Positions 50,872-60,565 of a stretch of DNA of 64,000 nt are shown in pieces. The DNA lies in contig NZ_CP022655.2 in assembly GCF_002243345.2 (NCBI RefSeq), positions 4,404,501 to 4,468,500 of the forward strand, written 5' to 3'. Below the pieces are notes generated by a model. That model had not been told where the DNA came from and searched no databases. It saw only the letters and a list, made by a program, of their open reading frames with translations. The position numbers were made by a program, and so were the translations under genes. The DNA is from Paenibacillus sp. RUD330 (GTDB taxonomy: Bacteria > Bacillota > Bacilli > Paenibacillales > Paenibacillaceae). Position 1 is the first letter of the stretch, and every line of letters starts with the position of its first letter.

Positions 50872-51066
50872 ATGTTGTCGCATGAATATTTTGCGGATAC
50901 ACTAGCGAAACAGAAGAAAATGGAAATCAGCACCATGCTGGACAGGGAGCTGCTTGCGGCCCAAGCATGCCCGCAGAGCAGGAGCAGGCTCCGCCGCCTG
51001 CTGGCCTTCACCGCGAACATGCTTCCGGCGCTCGGCAGAACGGCGCAGAAGAAGAACCCCAATTGA
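50872..51066 (+). CDS. Small hypothetical protein upstream of LysR gene
   Basis: A 64-residue frame beginning MLSHEYFADTLAKQKKMEIS, helical and charged, with a basic C-terminus. GAGGGGG lies about 10 nt upstream and the stop is 15 bp before the LysR ATG, so it could be co-transcribed with it. No family recognised. Confidence 0.45.
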   Translation: MLSHEYFADTLAKQKKMEISTMLDRELLAAQACPQSRSRLRRLLAFTANMLPALGRTAQKKNPN

Positions 51067-51081
51067 AACGGCGGTGTCAGG

Positions 51082-51999
51082 ATGGAGCTCAATTATTTGC
51101 GCACGTTTATCGAGGTGGCACGATGCAACAGCTTCACCAAGGCCGCGGAGCAGCTGGGCTATGCCCAGTCCAGCGTCACGCAGCAGATCCAGAAGCTGGA
51201 GCTGGAGTACAACGCCAGCCTGTTCGAGCGCTACGGCAGGCATATGAAGCTCACCTCCGCGGGAGAGCAGCTGTTCGACCGTTTCGTGGAAATTCTCGCC
51301 TTGTACGACAGCTCCAAGGAGCTCGTATCCGGACAGATGAAGGGCAGCCTCGTCATCGGCACCATTGAGTCCATGATCGCCTATTTCCTCCCCCCTGTCA
51401 TCCAGAAGTTCCGGCGCGCCTATCCGGACATCACCATTCAAGTTCGGCCGGTTGTCGAAGAATGCATCATCCCGAAGGTTCGATACGGCGACCTGGATAT
51501 CGGATTGTTCCTCGGCAAGCCGGTAAGCGAGGACGGCCTTCATACCGCCGTCCTGAGAGAGGAGCCGCTTGTGTTCGTAGCGGAACCCTGCCACCCCATC
51601 TTCCAGGACGCGGAGCGCGGGCTGGCCTGCTTCGAGAACTTCTCGTACGTCGCCACCGAGCAAGGCTGTGTCTACCGTTCCGCCTTCGAGGCGCTGCTGG
51701 CGCGGCACGGGATCGAGTATCGGATCCATCATGAGTTCGGCAGCCTCGAAGCGATCAAGCAGTGCGTCGGATTCGGTCTCGGCGTCGGCCTGCTGCCCCG
51801 CATCACGGTAGAGCGCGAGCTTGCGCTCGGCATCCTCAAGGAACTTCCGTTCAGCCATCCCGACATCTCCATGTCCAACCAGTATCTGTATCATAAGCGC
51901 AAATGGCTCAACCCCGCTTTGCAGCATTTCATCAAGCTGCTTGAGGCCGCGACCTCCCGAGAGGCAGGAGCTCCCGAGGACGAGGCGGTCCTTCATTGA
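51082..51999 (+). CDS. LysR-family transcriptional regulator
   Basis: A 305-residue regulator with the N-terminal winged HTH (MELNYLRTFIEVARCNSFTK, AAEQLGYAQSSVTQQIQKLE) and a periplasmic-binding-like effector domain (GSLVIGTIESMIAYFLPPVI). The target is unknown. The nearest genes are the small frame just upstream and the divergent VTT-domain gene. GTCAGGATG gives a weak ribosome site. A terminator follows. Confidence 0.9.
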   Translation: MELNYLRTFIEVARCNSFTKAAEQLGYAQSSVTQQIQKLELEYNASLFERYGRHMKLTSAGEQLFDRFVEILALYDSSKELVSGQMKGSLVIGTIESMIAYFLPPVIQKFRRAYPDITIQVRPVVEECIIPKVRYGDLDIGLFLGKPVSEDGLHTAVLREEPLVFVAEPCHPIFQDAERGLACFENFSYVATEQGCVYRSAFEALLARHGIEYRIHHEFGSLEAIKQCVGFGLGVGLLPRITVERELALGILKELPFSHPDISMSNQYLYHKRKWLNPALQHFIKLLEAATSREAGAPEDEAVLH

Positions 52000-52040
52000 G
52001 CTCTGCCGTCGCGGAGATCTCAGAAGCGGGAGAGCAGCGC

Positions 52041-52083
52041 AAAAAGACAAGAATCGGGAATTTCCCGCATCCTTGTCTTTTTT
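52041..52083. terminator. Bidirectional terminator between LysR and SLH genes
   Basis: Outer stem AAAAAGACAAG/CTTGTCTTTTT with an inner GGGAA/TTCCC pairing; T-runs on both strands. Confidence 0.88.
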
Positions 52084-52187
52084 GTCCCGTGCATATCTGC
52101 CTTTGGAACGCGATCAACCGATTGCCGGCTACGCTTCGATAACCAGCCATTCCGGACTCCGGAAGACTGGTCGGCGCTGCATGACGA

Positions 52188-55100
52188 TTAAGGATGGCTC
52201 AACGCCGCTTCAGCTGCCGTCAACGTGGCCAGATTCGTAACCTGGCCCTTTTGCTCCTCGTTCAAAAGATCATAGGCAGCCCGTGCGATTTCAACGAAGT
52301 AAGCTTCCGAGTTGAAGACGGATATTTGCTTGATTAGAGTGATGACTACTTTAGGCGTCACATGAATGACGACCGGATAATCATTGAAGTTGAATCCGAT
52401 GGGGTTCAAATTCTCGTCGTACATGACAACGATTTTCGTGATTGTTCTCTTGCGGGCGTCGGAATTATAGGTAACGATACCGCGAGAACTATCGACATCA
52501 GAATAAAAGACGTCTTGAACGGCCGTTTGTACCGTTATTCCTTGACCTTCAAAAGGACTCTGGATATACGAAACATAACGGACATTCATGCCCATAGCAG
52601 CGGGATTTGCCTTTAATCCAGTAGCTGAAACGAATGAAAATCCCACATTTTGCATCATTTCCAGGTCTCCATTGGGATTGTCGGTCGCAATCAGGAATTG
52701 GTTTCCAGGAATGAAATTCAAGGGAGTGAAGTCGTACTTCGCTTCTATTCTCGGGGATTCGGCTTGCCCATCCTTGGCAATCGAAACCCAAATGCTTCCT
52801 TTCTCCCCTTGGAGATCCCTGTTCCAAAGCTTTGTCGAGAACGCTCTTATATCGCTGTATCCTCTTCCTTGAACAAGCGGCTCAACCGCTTCCGGGCTTG
52901 AATAAACCTTTACCACCGTATCTGCCCCAGCGCCGATGACGGAAAAATATCCAGCAGCCGTAAAGCCAAGCCGGTAAGATGGAGCGAGCAGGAAGGAATA
53001 ACTAATGAGATCACCCGTCTTCGAACTTACATCAAATCGAACCGTACTCATGAATCTGCTATCGAAATTAAATTCAAAGGATCCATTGTTGAGCTTTGCT
53101 TTTACCTGCTTGTCCTGAACCATGCCTTCCGTTTGAGCATGGATTGAAACTTTTTCTGCATTAAAGTCAAAATTGAACTTTACGGAAGTCGCCGAGCCTG
53201 CTATCCCGCCCGAAGCGACATATACCTGTGTCATCGGATCAAAAGGCTTATCGAGCGTCATTCCTTCCACAGTCAAGCCTTTGATGACGTCGCCTATCTG
53301 TTCAGGCTGTTTCAGCCTGGCTATCGCAGCTTCGGCGGAGAGCAGGTCCGCCGAATTCGTCACCAAAGCCTGCTCCGCTTGACTGAGCCTGTTGTAAGCG
53401 GCTCGGGCGTCGATGACCAAGCTCTCGAAATCCAATGTCACAGGCACAGGAATCCGTTTGATCATCTCGCTGACAACAGCCGGATCGACTGCCGTCTTGA
53501 CATGCAGCGGAACAACGGCAAAGCCTACCACATGATAGGAAGCATCGTAGAAAAAGACCTTGAAGTACGTATCAAAATCGTTCGGAGCGTATCCCCAGTC
53601 CCAATAAATCTCCGTGAAAGGAGTATTAATTTTTCGGAGGGCGCCATCCGTCGCCAAATAGCGTTTGCCCTCCTCGCGGGTGGCATGCTGCCCGGGATCG
53701 GCTCTCCAGCTGCCGGCTGCCGCGTAGACAGCACCCGCAACGCCGAGAGGCTGTCCGTCAAAGCTCAACCGGATGGAATAGTTGCCGTCAAGATGTCTGT
53801 CTTTCATTTCCGCATCGGTCAATTGAGAGGCCGTCAGACCAGCGGCGGAGTTCGGCTCCAAAGGATAGAAATTGTAGGAGCAAGCCTCCTTCTCCCCCCC
53901 ATTGAGGCTCAGCCAGACCGTTCCTTCCATGCTGGTGCTTGCCCTTAGAGAAACGGAATCGTTAGTGGCCACTTGTGCATCGTATGCCGTCTCATCCGAT
54001 TTATTCAGGAACAGGCTTACGCGATCGCCTGCTTTAAGCCCACTGATGTCGAATAAGCCCGGACTGACGGTCGTCTTCTCCGCAAGCGTACGCTCGTAGG
54101 TAACGAGAATTGTATAGCCTCCAAGGCTCTCTCCGTCCAGACCAGCCATGCCGACATAGACATAATTGGCTTGGCGCGCAGCTTGAACATAAGTGAACGA
54201 GCCGTTTTTCAGAGCCGCCTTGGGAGCTACCTCTTCTCCATATACCGTCTGAACTTCTACGCTCACCTTCAGATCGCCGGAAGCGGCGGCGTTCACTTGC
54301 AGCGGTCCGGCTGCATAGCTAAGAGGAAGGACGACCTTGTACTCATGCTCTTTCGGATCGAATCCTGTCTTGCCGCTGTCTCCCCACCAAGCAAGGGGGT
54401 AACCGCTGATGGACAAGGAAGAAAGAGCGGCCTGCTGCCCGGGAAACCATGGCGGCGGAGTTGTCGTCGGCTGGACGGTCGGCGCCACCGTTGGCGGAGG
54501 GCTCAGCGTTGGCGCTATAGTCGGCGCTGGCGTCAGTGTAGGTGCGACGGACGGTGTCGCCGTAGGTGCTGGACTCAGGGTCGGCGCAACAGTCGCCGTA
54601 GGCGCTGGCGTCGCTGAGGGCACCGGGAACGGGAAGAAGCCTCCCCCGCCAAAGATCGGCGCGCTGCTCGGCGATGGGGTTGGGACACCGGCTCCGCTCA
54701 AGGCTTGAGGCGCCGTCTCGAACTTGGACGCCGAAGCTCCCGTTCCAAGCAGGGCTTCCTTGATAACGCCTGTTCCACTCGCTTCAATAGGAGCATCCAG
54801 AACAAGCTTGCGGACCGTCGTCCCGGCGCTCAGTTCAAGAAGCGAGCCTGCCGTAGTCGAACGGAAGGTCAGCTCATCCAGAACGGTGCCGCCGCTTGCG
54901 GCGATCCGTACCGGAGAGCCCTTCTTCTCGACGAAGACGCGGGAAAGCGTTCCGTTCTGGATATGGACGGAGTGAAGGCCGCCTCCGCGCACATACGTCG
55001 TTCCCTTGACGGCGACTCCGGCAAGGAAGACGTCGCCCTCGCCGATGCCCTCGCCAAGGACAAGGTCTCCTTCGACAACGGTATTCCGGATCGTGACGCC

Positions 55101-55862
55101 GGGGGCCGTGACCGACACGTCTCCTTTGAGCGTGCGCGATCCCGCCAGCGGACCGTAGACGCCTTCGCTGCTGTAGAGCGTGCCTTTTGCCGCCTCGGCA
55201 GCCTGCGCGGCTTTGCCGATCGCGACGATGGCTTCAGCCCTCGTAAGATGGCCTCCAGGACGGAACGTGCCATCCTTGTAGCCGTTCAGCACGCCTTGAG
55301 ATACGAGCGACGCGACTGCCGCCCGGCTCCAGGAAGCCAGCTTGTCCGCATCCGCGAATGCCGCCGGAGCTTCCGCGCCGCCTTTGCTGCCGGATGCGCT
55401 CGCCAGCATAACCGCCGCTTCCTGGCGAGTGACCTTGGCGGACGGACGGAACGTGCCGTCCTCATAACCGCCCGCATAACCGGCGTAAACGGCTGTCGCC
55501 ACCGTGGAATATTCCCAGCTGCCCGGCTTGATATCCTTGAAACCGGCTGCCGAAGCGCCCTGAAGGCCGAACGCCCGGTTGATCAGAGCGGCGAGCTCGC
55601 TGCGCTTGACCGGATCGTTGGGATGCACGCTTCCGTCGTCATACCCTTTCAGCTTGCCTTCCGCCAGCCATTTTTCCAGCTCGCTCTGTGCCCAGTGCCC
55701 CTGGATATCGCTCGCCCTCGAAGCCGAAGGCGCCGATGCCGCTGCTGTCGTTCCGGCGCTTGTCCCGCTGGCGAATCCGCTTGATGGAGCTGCGATCGTC
55801 GCAGCGAGCAAGCCCGATAGTCCTGCAGCCACAATTCTGATGCCGATTCTCTTGTTCCCCAC
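52188..55862 (-). CDS. Large SLH-domain cell-surface protein
   Basis: A 1,224-residue secreted protein. Signal peptide about 1-32. Three S-layer homology domains (about 48-97, 105-155, 165-220; e.g. GYDDGSVHPNDPVKRSELAA) anchor it to pyruvylated secondary cell-wall polymer. A repetitive beta-rich region (about 235-370) precedes a Thr/Pro/Ala linker (about 395-480, PTLSPAPTATPSVAPTLTPA). A cadherin-like beta-sandwich (LSSLSISGYPL) and further beta domains follow. The motif RAAYNRLSQAEQALVTN recurs at the C-terminus as RAAYDLLNEEQKGQVTN. GTG 55862 is the start, behind GGAGG. Function unknown; no enzymatic motif seen. Confidence 0.88.
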   Translation of the reverse strand: MGNKRIGIRIVAAGLSGLLAATIAAPSSGFASGTSAGTTAAASAPSASRASDIQGHWAQSELEKWLAEGKLKGYDDGSVHPNDPVKRSELAALINRAFGLQGASAAGFKDIKPGSWEYSTVATAVYAGYAGGYEDGTFRPSAKVTRQEAAVMLASASGSKGGAEAPAAFADADKLASWSRAAVASLVSQGVLNGYKDGTFRPGGHLTRAEAIVAIGKAAQAAEAAKGTLYSSEGVYGPLAGSRTLKGDVSVTAPGVTIRNTVVEGDLVLGEGIGEGDVFLAGVAVKGTTYVRGGGLHSVHIQNGTLSRVFVEKKGSPVRIAASGGTVLDELTFRSTTAGSLLELSAGTTVRKLVLDAPIEASGTGVIKEALLGTGASASKFETAPQALSGAGVPTPSPSSAPIFGGGGFFPFPVPSATPAPTATVAPTLSPAPTATPSVAPTLTPAPTIAPTLSPPPTVAPTVQPTTTPPPWFPGQQAALSSLSISGYPLAWWGDSGKTGFDPKEHEYKVVLPLSYAAGPLQVNAAASGDLKVSVEVQTVYGEEVAPKAALKNGSFTYVQAARQANYVYVGMAGLDGESLGGYTILVTYERTLAEKTTVSPGLFDISGLKAGDRVSLFLNKSDETAYDAQVATNDSVSLRASTSMEGTVWLSLNGGEKEACSYNFYPLEPNSAAGLTASQLTDAEMKDRHLDGNYSIRLSFDGQPLGVAGAVYAAAGSWRADPGQHATREEGKRYLATDGALRKINTPFTEIYWDWGYAPNDFDTYFKVFFYDASYHVVGFAVVPLHVKTAVDPAVVSEMIKRIPVPVTLDFESLVIDARAAYNRLSQAEQALVTNSADLLSAEAAIARLKQPEQIGDVIKGLTVEGMTLDKPFDPMTQVYVASGGIAGSATSVKFNFDFNAEKVSIHAQTEGMVQDKQVKAKLNNGSFEFNFDSRFMSTVRFDVSSKTGDLISYSFLLAPSYRLGFTAAGYFSVIGAGADTVVKVYSSPEAVEPLVQGRGYSDIRAFSTKLWNRDLQGEKGSIWVSIAKDGQAESPRIEAKYDFTPLNFIPGNQFLIATDNPNGDLEMMQNVGFSFVSATGLKANPAAMGMNVRYVSYIQSPFEGQGITVQTAVQDVFYSDVDSSRGIVTYNSDARKRTITKIVVMYDENLNPIGFNFNDYPVVIHVTPKVVITLIKQISVFNSEAYFVEIARAAYDLLNEEQKGQVTNLATLTAAEAALSHP

Positions 55863-56133
55863 CCATATTCCTCCATATAATCCGCATAAAAACGATTCCA
55901 AGGTAGGTTATACCATCCATTGAACATCCTGGCAATTGAAATTTTTCGCTTGCCGAATCCGTGTTCCCAGTCTTTTTCAAGTCCTTTTTTAAGTCCTGAT
56001 TATCCCCTTTTCCCCATTAATTCTACAGCTGGTTCTCATTTCGCCGTGTGGGATTGCCGCCCTTCTCATTCCGCCATGCTGCATTCACTCAGCCTCATGC
56101 ATGCGTATGCCTCCTCGAACAATTGCGCTAAAA
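55863..56133. other. Upstream region of the SLH gene, nothing recognised
   Basis: T-rich sequence on the plus strand around 55935-55995. No gene or clear promoter hexamers could be supported. Confidence 0.4.
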
Positions 56134-56183
56134 CAAAAAAAAGACCGCCCCAGTCATTGTCATGACGGTAGGGCAGTCTCTTT
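56134..56183 (-). terminator. Terminator of the YhgE/Pip gene
   Basis: Stem AGACTGCCC/GGGCGGTCT region with an inner GTCAT/ATGAC pairing, ending in a run of eight Ts on the minus strand. Confidence 0.85.
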
Positions 56184-56207
56184 AGTTCATAATTCATTAC
56201 GAAAGGA

Positions 56208-58481
56208 TCAGACCGGCACGGCCGGTTCCTGCACCGCGTCGATGCTTGATGTCTTGCGGCCTGATATCGCGAAGTAAAGAGCGGTCAGGGCAAGCGCGAT
56301 CGCCGCGTAGATGCCCAGGCAGCCCATTTGCGAGTAGATGACCGATGAGTCGCCGCTGCCGATCGCCGCTCTGAGCCCGGTGATGCTGTGGGACATCGGC
56401 AGCCATGGATTCACGGCCTGCATCCATTCAGGCAGCAGCTCCTTGGGGAAGGTGCCCGCGCTCGAGGTGAGCTGCAGAATCATCAGCATGACGACCAGAT
56501 AGCGGCCGACCTGATCGCCCCAAGTGACGAGAGCCTGAACGATGAGCGTAAAGGTAAGGCTTGCGGCAAAAACGAGAGCGACGAACAAGGGCTTATCCGC
56601 GATCGTCAGCTTCATACCGTACATCAGGATCAGCGTCGCCACGACCGACTGGCTGATGCTCATGAGCACATACACCGATGTGCGGCTCATGAAGCGTCCG
56701 AGCCTGCCCGCGCTCTCCTGGAACGAATGGCGCGATGAAATGACGGTCGTGAAGAACAGCGCTCCGACGAACAGCGCCATCGAGATGAAGTACGGGGCGA
56801 TGCCCACGCCGTAGAGCTCGATCTTGCGCGAGCCGTCTTCCTTGATTTGGACCGGATCGGCGAACATGTCCACGGTCTGCTGCCCGTCCTTGATGTCGGA
56901 AGTTTTGTCGGCGCCTTCCTTCAGCTTGGTCTGCAGCTCTCCCGAGCCGTCGATCAGCTTGGTCGTGCCGTCCTTCAGCTCGCCTGCGCCATTCTCCAGC
57001 TTGACGGTTCCGTCCGCGACGGAACCGACGCCGCCGGCGAGCTGGCCGAGGCCTCCGGCGAGCTGCGAGGCGCCGCTGCTGAGATCCTTCGCTCCGCTCG
57101 CCAGCTTGGTTCCGCCGGATACGGCGTCGCCGAGCTTCGCATTGAACTGCTGCAGGCCCGCCTGCAAGTGGCCGGCGCCGGCTTGCAGCTGCTGCGCTCC
57201 GGCCAGCAGCTGCTTCTGCGCGGCGCTGAGCGAGGCGCTTCCTGCCAGCAGCTGCTGCTGGGCACCGTTCAGCGACTTGCCGCCGTCAAGCAGCTGCTGC
57301 TGGCTGGCAGCCAGCTGCTTGCCGCCTGCAGTCAGCTGCTTCTGCGCGGCGCTGAGCTGATTGCTTCCCTGCGCGAGCTGCTGTGTCGCGGCGAGCAGCT
57401 GCTTCACCTGCTCGTTGTCCGCAAGCTCGGGATTCGCCTTGACGAGCTGCTCCCAGCCTGCGGCGACCTGCTCGGCTCCGCCGGCCACCTTGGCGCCGGC
57501 TTCCTCAGCCGAGGCCAGCGAATCCGCCAGCTTGGCGCTTCCGTCCGCCGACTGCTGCAAGCCCTGCTGCAGCTTGGCGCTTCCGTCCGCCGACTGCTGC
57601 AGCCCTTGCTGCAGCTTGGCGCTTCCGTCCGCCGACTGCTGCAGCCCTGCGGCCAGCTTGTCGGTTCCCTGCTTCGCCGCGGAAGCTCCCTGCTCCAGCT
57701 GGCCTCCGGCCGAATGCAGCTGGCCGAGGCCGCTTGCGAGGGTTCCGCTGCCGCTGACGAGCGACTGCGTGCCGTCCTTCAGCTTGCCGGCTCCCTGGCT
57801 GAGCGGATCCATGCCGCTTTGCAGCTTCTGCGTGCCTTCCGCCAGCTTGGCGAGATTGCTCTTAAGCTTCGCCACTCCGTCATCGATCTTGCTGGCTCCG
57901 TCCTTCAGCTCCCCGGCGCCGTTGCTGGCTTCCGAGAAGCCGTCCGATATTTCCTTGACCTGGTCGAACATGCTCTCGGTATAAGCCTTCGTAATGCCGG
58001 AGCTCAGATCGGCTCGGATATCCTTCATCGCGCTGTTGCCGATCTGGCCGGCAATGAAGTTGTAATCGCCGTTCGGCTCGAATACGATCTCGGCCCGCTC
58101 CGGATTGTCGTCCATCAAGGTCGTCGCTTTCGCGGAAAAGTCCTTGGGAACCCGGATCGTCATGTAATATTCGTTGTCCTTCATTCCTTGCTCCGCTTCT
58201 GCCGGACTTACGAACTGCCAGTTGAATTTCTCGTTCTTCTTCAGCTCGTCGATGAAATCATGTCCTGCGTCAAGCGTTTTCCCCTTGTACACCGCTCCGG
58301 CGTCCTCGTTCACGACGGCAACGGGCAGCTTCTCCAGATGGCCGTATGGATCCCACGACGCCTTGATCAGGAATCCGCTGTACAAAATAGGAACAAACGC
58401 AACGGCGATGAACGAAATCGCGAGCATCGGCTTCTTGAACATGACCTTCAGGTCTTTGCCGACGACGTTCAAGGCTTTCAT
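56208..58481 (-). CDS. YhgE/Pip-domain membrane protein
   Basis: A 757-residue protein of the YhgE/Pip (phage-infection-protein-like) family. One N-terminal membrane segment (about 20-39) and about five near the C-terminus enclose a long extracellular region. That region carries many YhgE-type heptad repeats (KLKDGTQSLVSGSGTLASGL) expected to form an extended coiled coil. ATG 58481 is chosen behind GTGAGG. It faces a TetR-family gene across a 336-bp region with TGACC/GGTCA repeats, the usual arrangement for regulated YhgE genes. Distantly related EsaA is part of type VII secretion, but no other secretion genes are nearby. Confidence 0.9.
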   Translation of the reverse strand: MKALNVVGKDLKVMFKKPMLAISFIAVAFVPILYSGFLIKASWDPYGHLEKLPVAVVNEDAGAVYKGKTLDAGHDFIDELKKNEKFNWQFVSPAEAEQGMKDNEYYMTIRVPKDFSAKATTLMDDNPERAEIVFEPNGDYNFIAGQIGNSAMKDIRADLSSGITKAYTESMFDQVKEISDGFSEASNGAGELKDGASKIDDGVAKLKSNLAKLAEGTQKLQSGMDPLSQGAGKLKDGTQSLVSGSGTLASGLGQLHSAGGQLEQGASAAKQGTDKLAAGLQQSADGSAKLQQGLQQSADGSAKLQQGLQQSADGSAKLADSLASAEEAGAKVAGGAEQVAAGWEQLVKANPELADNEQVKQLLAATQQLAQGSNQLSAAQKQLTAGGKQLAASQQQLLDGGKSLNGAQQQLLAGSASLSAAQKQLLAGAQQLQAGAGHLQAGLQQFNAKLGDAVSGGTKLASGAKDLSSGASQLAGGLGQLAGGVGSVADGTVKLENGAGELKDGTTKLIDGSGELQTKLKEGADKTSDIKDGQQTVDMFADPVQIKEDGSRKIELYGVGIAPYFISMALFVGALFFTTVISSRHSFQESAGRLGRFMSRTSVYVLMSISQSVVATLILMYGMKLTIADKPLFVALVFAASLTFTLIVQALVTWGDQVGRYLVVMLMILQLTSSAGTFPKELLPEWMQAVNPWLPMSHSITGLRAAIGSGDSSVIYSQMGCLGIYAAIALALTALYFAISGRKTSSIDAVQEPAVPV
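57528..57653. repeat. Three 42-bp tandem repeats in the YhgE/Pip gene
   Basis: Units at 57528, 57570 and 57612 encode the 14-residue unit LQQSADGSAKLQQG. They are nearly identical at DNA level, indicating a recent in-frame expansion of the coiled-coil stalk. Confidence 0.9.
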
Positions 58482-58817
58482 GGTTTTCCTCACCCTATCT
58501 TTCGTTTATCTTTTTCGGTCGGCTTGCGCATGCTAACCAGCGAGGATCCGCTGGATCACTGAAGCACTATCCTCCAAGTTCTGACCAAAAATCAATTTCG
58601 GTCAGTTGGTCAAAACCTACTTTAACACGCCCTCCGGCATCTTGCAAGAGCTCCTCCGCAGTGCAAGCGCTGTCTCTTCAAATAAAAACGAAACGGCCAT
58701 TGCAGTTCTCCGTATAGAAAAGTTATGATTGGTATCGAATGACCAAAATACATTTTTAGTTCCACGGTCAATGAAGTGATGGCTGAGGAACCCCGATATA
58801 AAGGAGCGATCCCTTTC
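58482..58817. other. Divergent regulatory region yhgE-tetR
   Basis: 336 bp without a gene. It holds the palindrome at 58582-58604 and a second TGACC...GGTCA pair at 58740-58770. Promoter hexamers could not be assigned with confidence. Confidence 0.5.
58582..58604. promoter_or_regulatory. Operator-like palindrome for the TetR-family regulator
   Basis: TGACC and GGTCA arms separated by 13 bp, with AAAAT/ATTT also paired, followed at once by another TTGGTCA half-site. A further TGACC...GGTCA pair is at 58740-58770, near the regulator gene. Confidence 0.6.
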
Positions 58818-59399
58818 ATGTCCATCGATCGGAGGACGGAAGTCGTCAACGCCGCAGCCAAATCCTTTGCCATGTTCGGCTACAAGGCCACTACAATGGA
58901 TCAGGTCGCCAAAATCGCACGGGTGGGTAAAGGAACGATCTATACTTTTTTTGATAATAAAGAGCAGCTGTTCGAGGAAATCATGAACAACTTCATCAAG
59001 GAAATCCTCGCGGTGGCGGAGGCTGCCATCGATCCGGACAAGCCGTTCGCCGAAAATCTTCACCGCTGCCTGCTCGACGTGCTCACCTACCGCCGCGAGC
59101 ATGAGCTCAGCGTCCGCCTCTCCTTGGAGATGAAGGAATTCGGAACCGCGGCGGCCGGCTTCGGCATCCGCATGACCGAAGAAGCGCTGAACGGCTTTGT
59201 CAGCGGCGCCGTCCAGGACGCCATCGTCAAAGGCGAGATCAAGCCTTGCGATCCCAAGCTTACCGCCTATGTGCTGATCAAGCTGTTCATCACGCTCGTC
59301 AGCGACTGGCCGGCCGCGTCCGGACAGCCGATGAAGGAAGAGGAAATCATGAAGATGTTCGAGCTCTATTTCCTGAACGGAGTTTCCGCGCAGGGCTAG
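58818..59399 (+). CDS. TetR-family transcriptional regulator
   Basis: A 193-residue regulator. The N-terminal HTH is typical (VVNAAAKSFAMFGYKATTMD, QVAKIARVGKGTIYTFFDNK), and the C-terminal ligand domain is helical. ATG 58818 follows AAAGGAG; an in-frame ATG at 58776 lacks such a site. It is divergent from the YhgE/Pip gene and probably represses it and itself through the TGACC/GGTCA sites. The ligand is unknown. Confidence 0.9.
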   Translation: MSIDRRTEVVNAAAKSFAMFGYKATTMDQVAKIARVGKGTIYTFFDNKEQLFEEIMNNFIKEILAVAEAAIDPDKPFAENLHRCLLDVLTYRREHELSVRLSLEMKEFGTAAAGFGIRMTEEALNGFVSGAVQDAIVKGEIKPCDPKLTAYVLIKLFITLVSDWPAASGQPMKEEEIMKMFELYFLNGVSAQG

Positions 59400-59430
59400 T
59401 CCGGACTTGAAACTGGCCGAATAAACGCCG

Positions 59431-59478
59431 AACAGCCGCCCGGCATCATCTCGCGATGACGCCGGGCGGCTGTTTTGG
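59431..59478. terminator. Bidirectional terminator between tetR and msrAB
   Basis: A 14-bp stem AACAGCCGCCCGGC/GCCGGGCGGCTGTT between convergent genes; short T-run on the plus strand. Confidence 0.85.
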
Positions 59479-59494
59479 GCATGCCGGTTAAACC

Positions 59495-60451
59495 TTACCG
59501 GAAGAGGGAAACATACTCGCCGTAGCCTTCCTGCTCCAGCTCCGACATCGGAATGAAACGCAGCGCAGCGGAATTGATGCAATAGCGGAGACCGCCCTGG
59601 TCCTTCGGACCGTCGTCGAACACATGGCCCAGATGGGAATCGGCGCGGGTGCTGCGGACCTCGGTGCGGACCATGAAATGGCTCGTGTCCGTCTTCTCGT
59701 TGACGCCCTGCTTGCTCAGCGGGCGGGTGAAGCTCGGCCAGCCGCAGCCGGAATCGAACTTGTCGAGGGAGCTGAACAAAGGCTCTCCCGAAACGATGTC
59801 GACGTAGATCCCTTCCTCCTTGTGATCCCAGAATTCGTTGCGGAACGGGGGCTCCGTGCCGTTGTTCTGGGTCACCTCGTACTGCATCGGGTTGAGCCGC
59901 GTGCGCAGATCGTCCTCGTTTTTCTTCATCGTCCAGTTTTCCTTGATGAAGGCGTCGCGGCCGGAGCCTTTGCGGTACATCTTGTAGCGGAACGGATGGG
60001 TCTTGTGGTAGTCCTGATGATAGTCCTCCGCATCGTAGAACGTTGCCGCAGGCTCGATCGTGACGACGATCGGACGGTCGAAGCGCCCGCTCTCCTCGAG
60101 GCTGCGCTTGGATTCCTCCGCCAGCTTGCGCTGCTCCTCGCTATGATAGAAGATGACCGGACGGTACGAGTCGCCGCGGTCCGCGAACTGGCCCATCGCA
60201 TCCGTCGGATCGACCTGCTGCCAATAGATGTCCAGAAGCTTGGCGTACGGGAACACATCGGCGTCGAAAGTGATCTGAACGGCTTCCGTATGGCCTGTAT
60301 CGCCCGCGCATACTTCATCGTAAGTCGGGTTCTCCTTATGTCCGCCCGTATAGCCGGAGACGACCTTGATGATGCCCGGCTGCTCCTCGAACGGAGACAC
60401 CATGCACCAGAAACAGCCTCCGGCGAATGTCGCTGCTTGCTCGTTTGCCAT
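59495..60451 (-). CDS. msrAB: Fused peptide methionine sulfoxide reductase MsrA-MsrB
   Basis: A 318-residue cytoplasmic repair enzyme. Residues 1 to about 165 are MsrA, with catalytic Cys in GCFWC (residues 12-16), acting on S-sulfoxides. Residues from about 180 are MsrB, with [12 protein letters not shown] and catalytic Cys in [11 protein letters not shown], acting on R-sulfoxides. The MsrB CxxC zinc pairs are not present, as in many fused forms. GGAGGGATTG precedes the ATG. Confidence 0.95.
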   Translation of the reverse strand: MANEQAATFAGGCFWCMVSPFEEQPGIIKVVSGYTGGHKENPTYDEVCAGDTGHTEAVQITFDADVFPYAKLLDIYWQQVDPTDAMGQFADRGDSYRPVIFYHSEEQRKLAEESKRSLEESGRFDRPIVVTIEPAATFYDAEDYHQDYHKTHPFRYKMYRKGSGRDAFIKENWTMKKNEDDLRTRLNPMQYEVTQNNGTEPPFRNEFWDHKEEGIYVDIVSGEPLFSSLDKFDSGCGWPSFTRPLSKQGVNEKTDTSHFMVRTEVRSTRADSHLGHVFDDGPKDQGGLRYCINSAALRFIPMSELEQEGYGEYVSLFR

Positions 60452-60565
60452 ATCTCAATCCCTCCTGGGGTATCGTAATTGTCGCTTTCAATGATACTGC
60501 AAGGACTCTATACTGGGTCCTCTTCCTTCTATTATAACGAAAGCATGCCCTTCAAGTCCAAGCCT

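Noticed and set aside
50667-51092. 141-codon minus-strand frame
   Set aside because: Antisense to the small frames and the lysR start; the plus-strand frames have the better ribosome site and context.
57528-57653. CRISPR-like array
   Set aside because: Regular 42-bp units have no unique spacers and encode an in-frame protein repeat.
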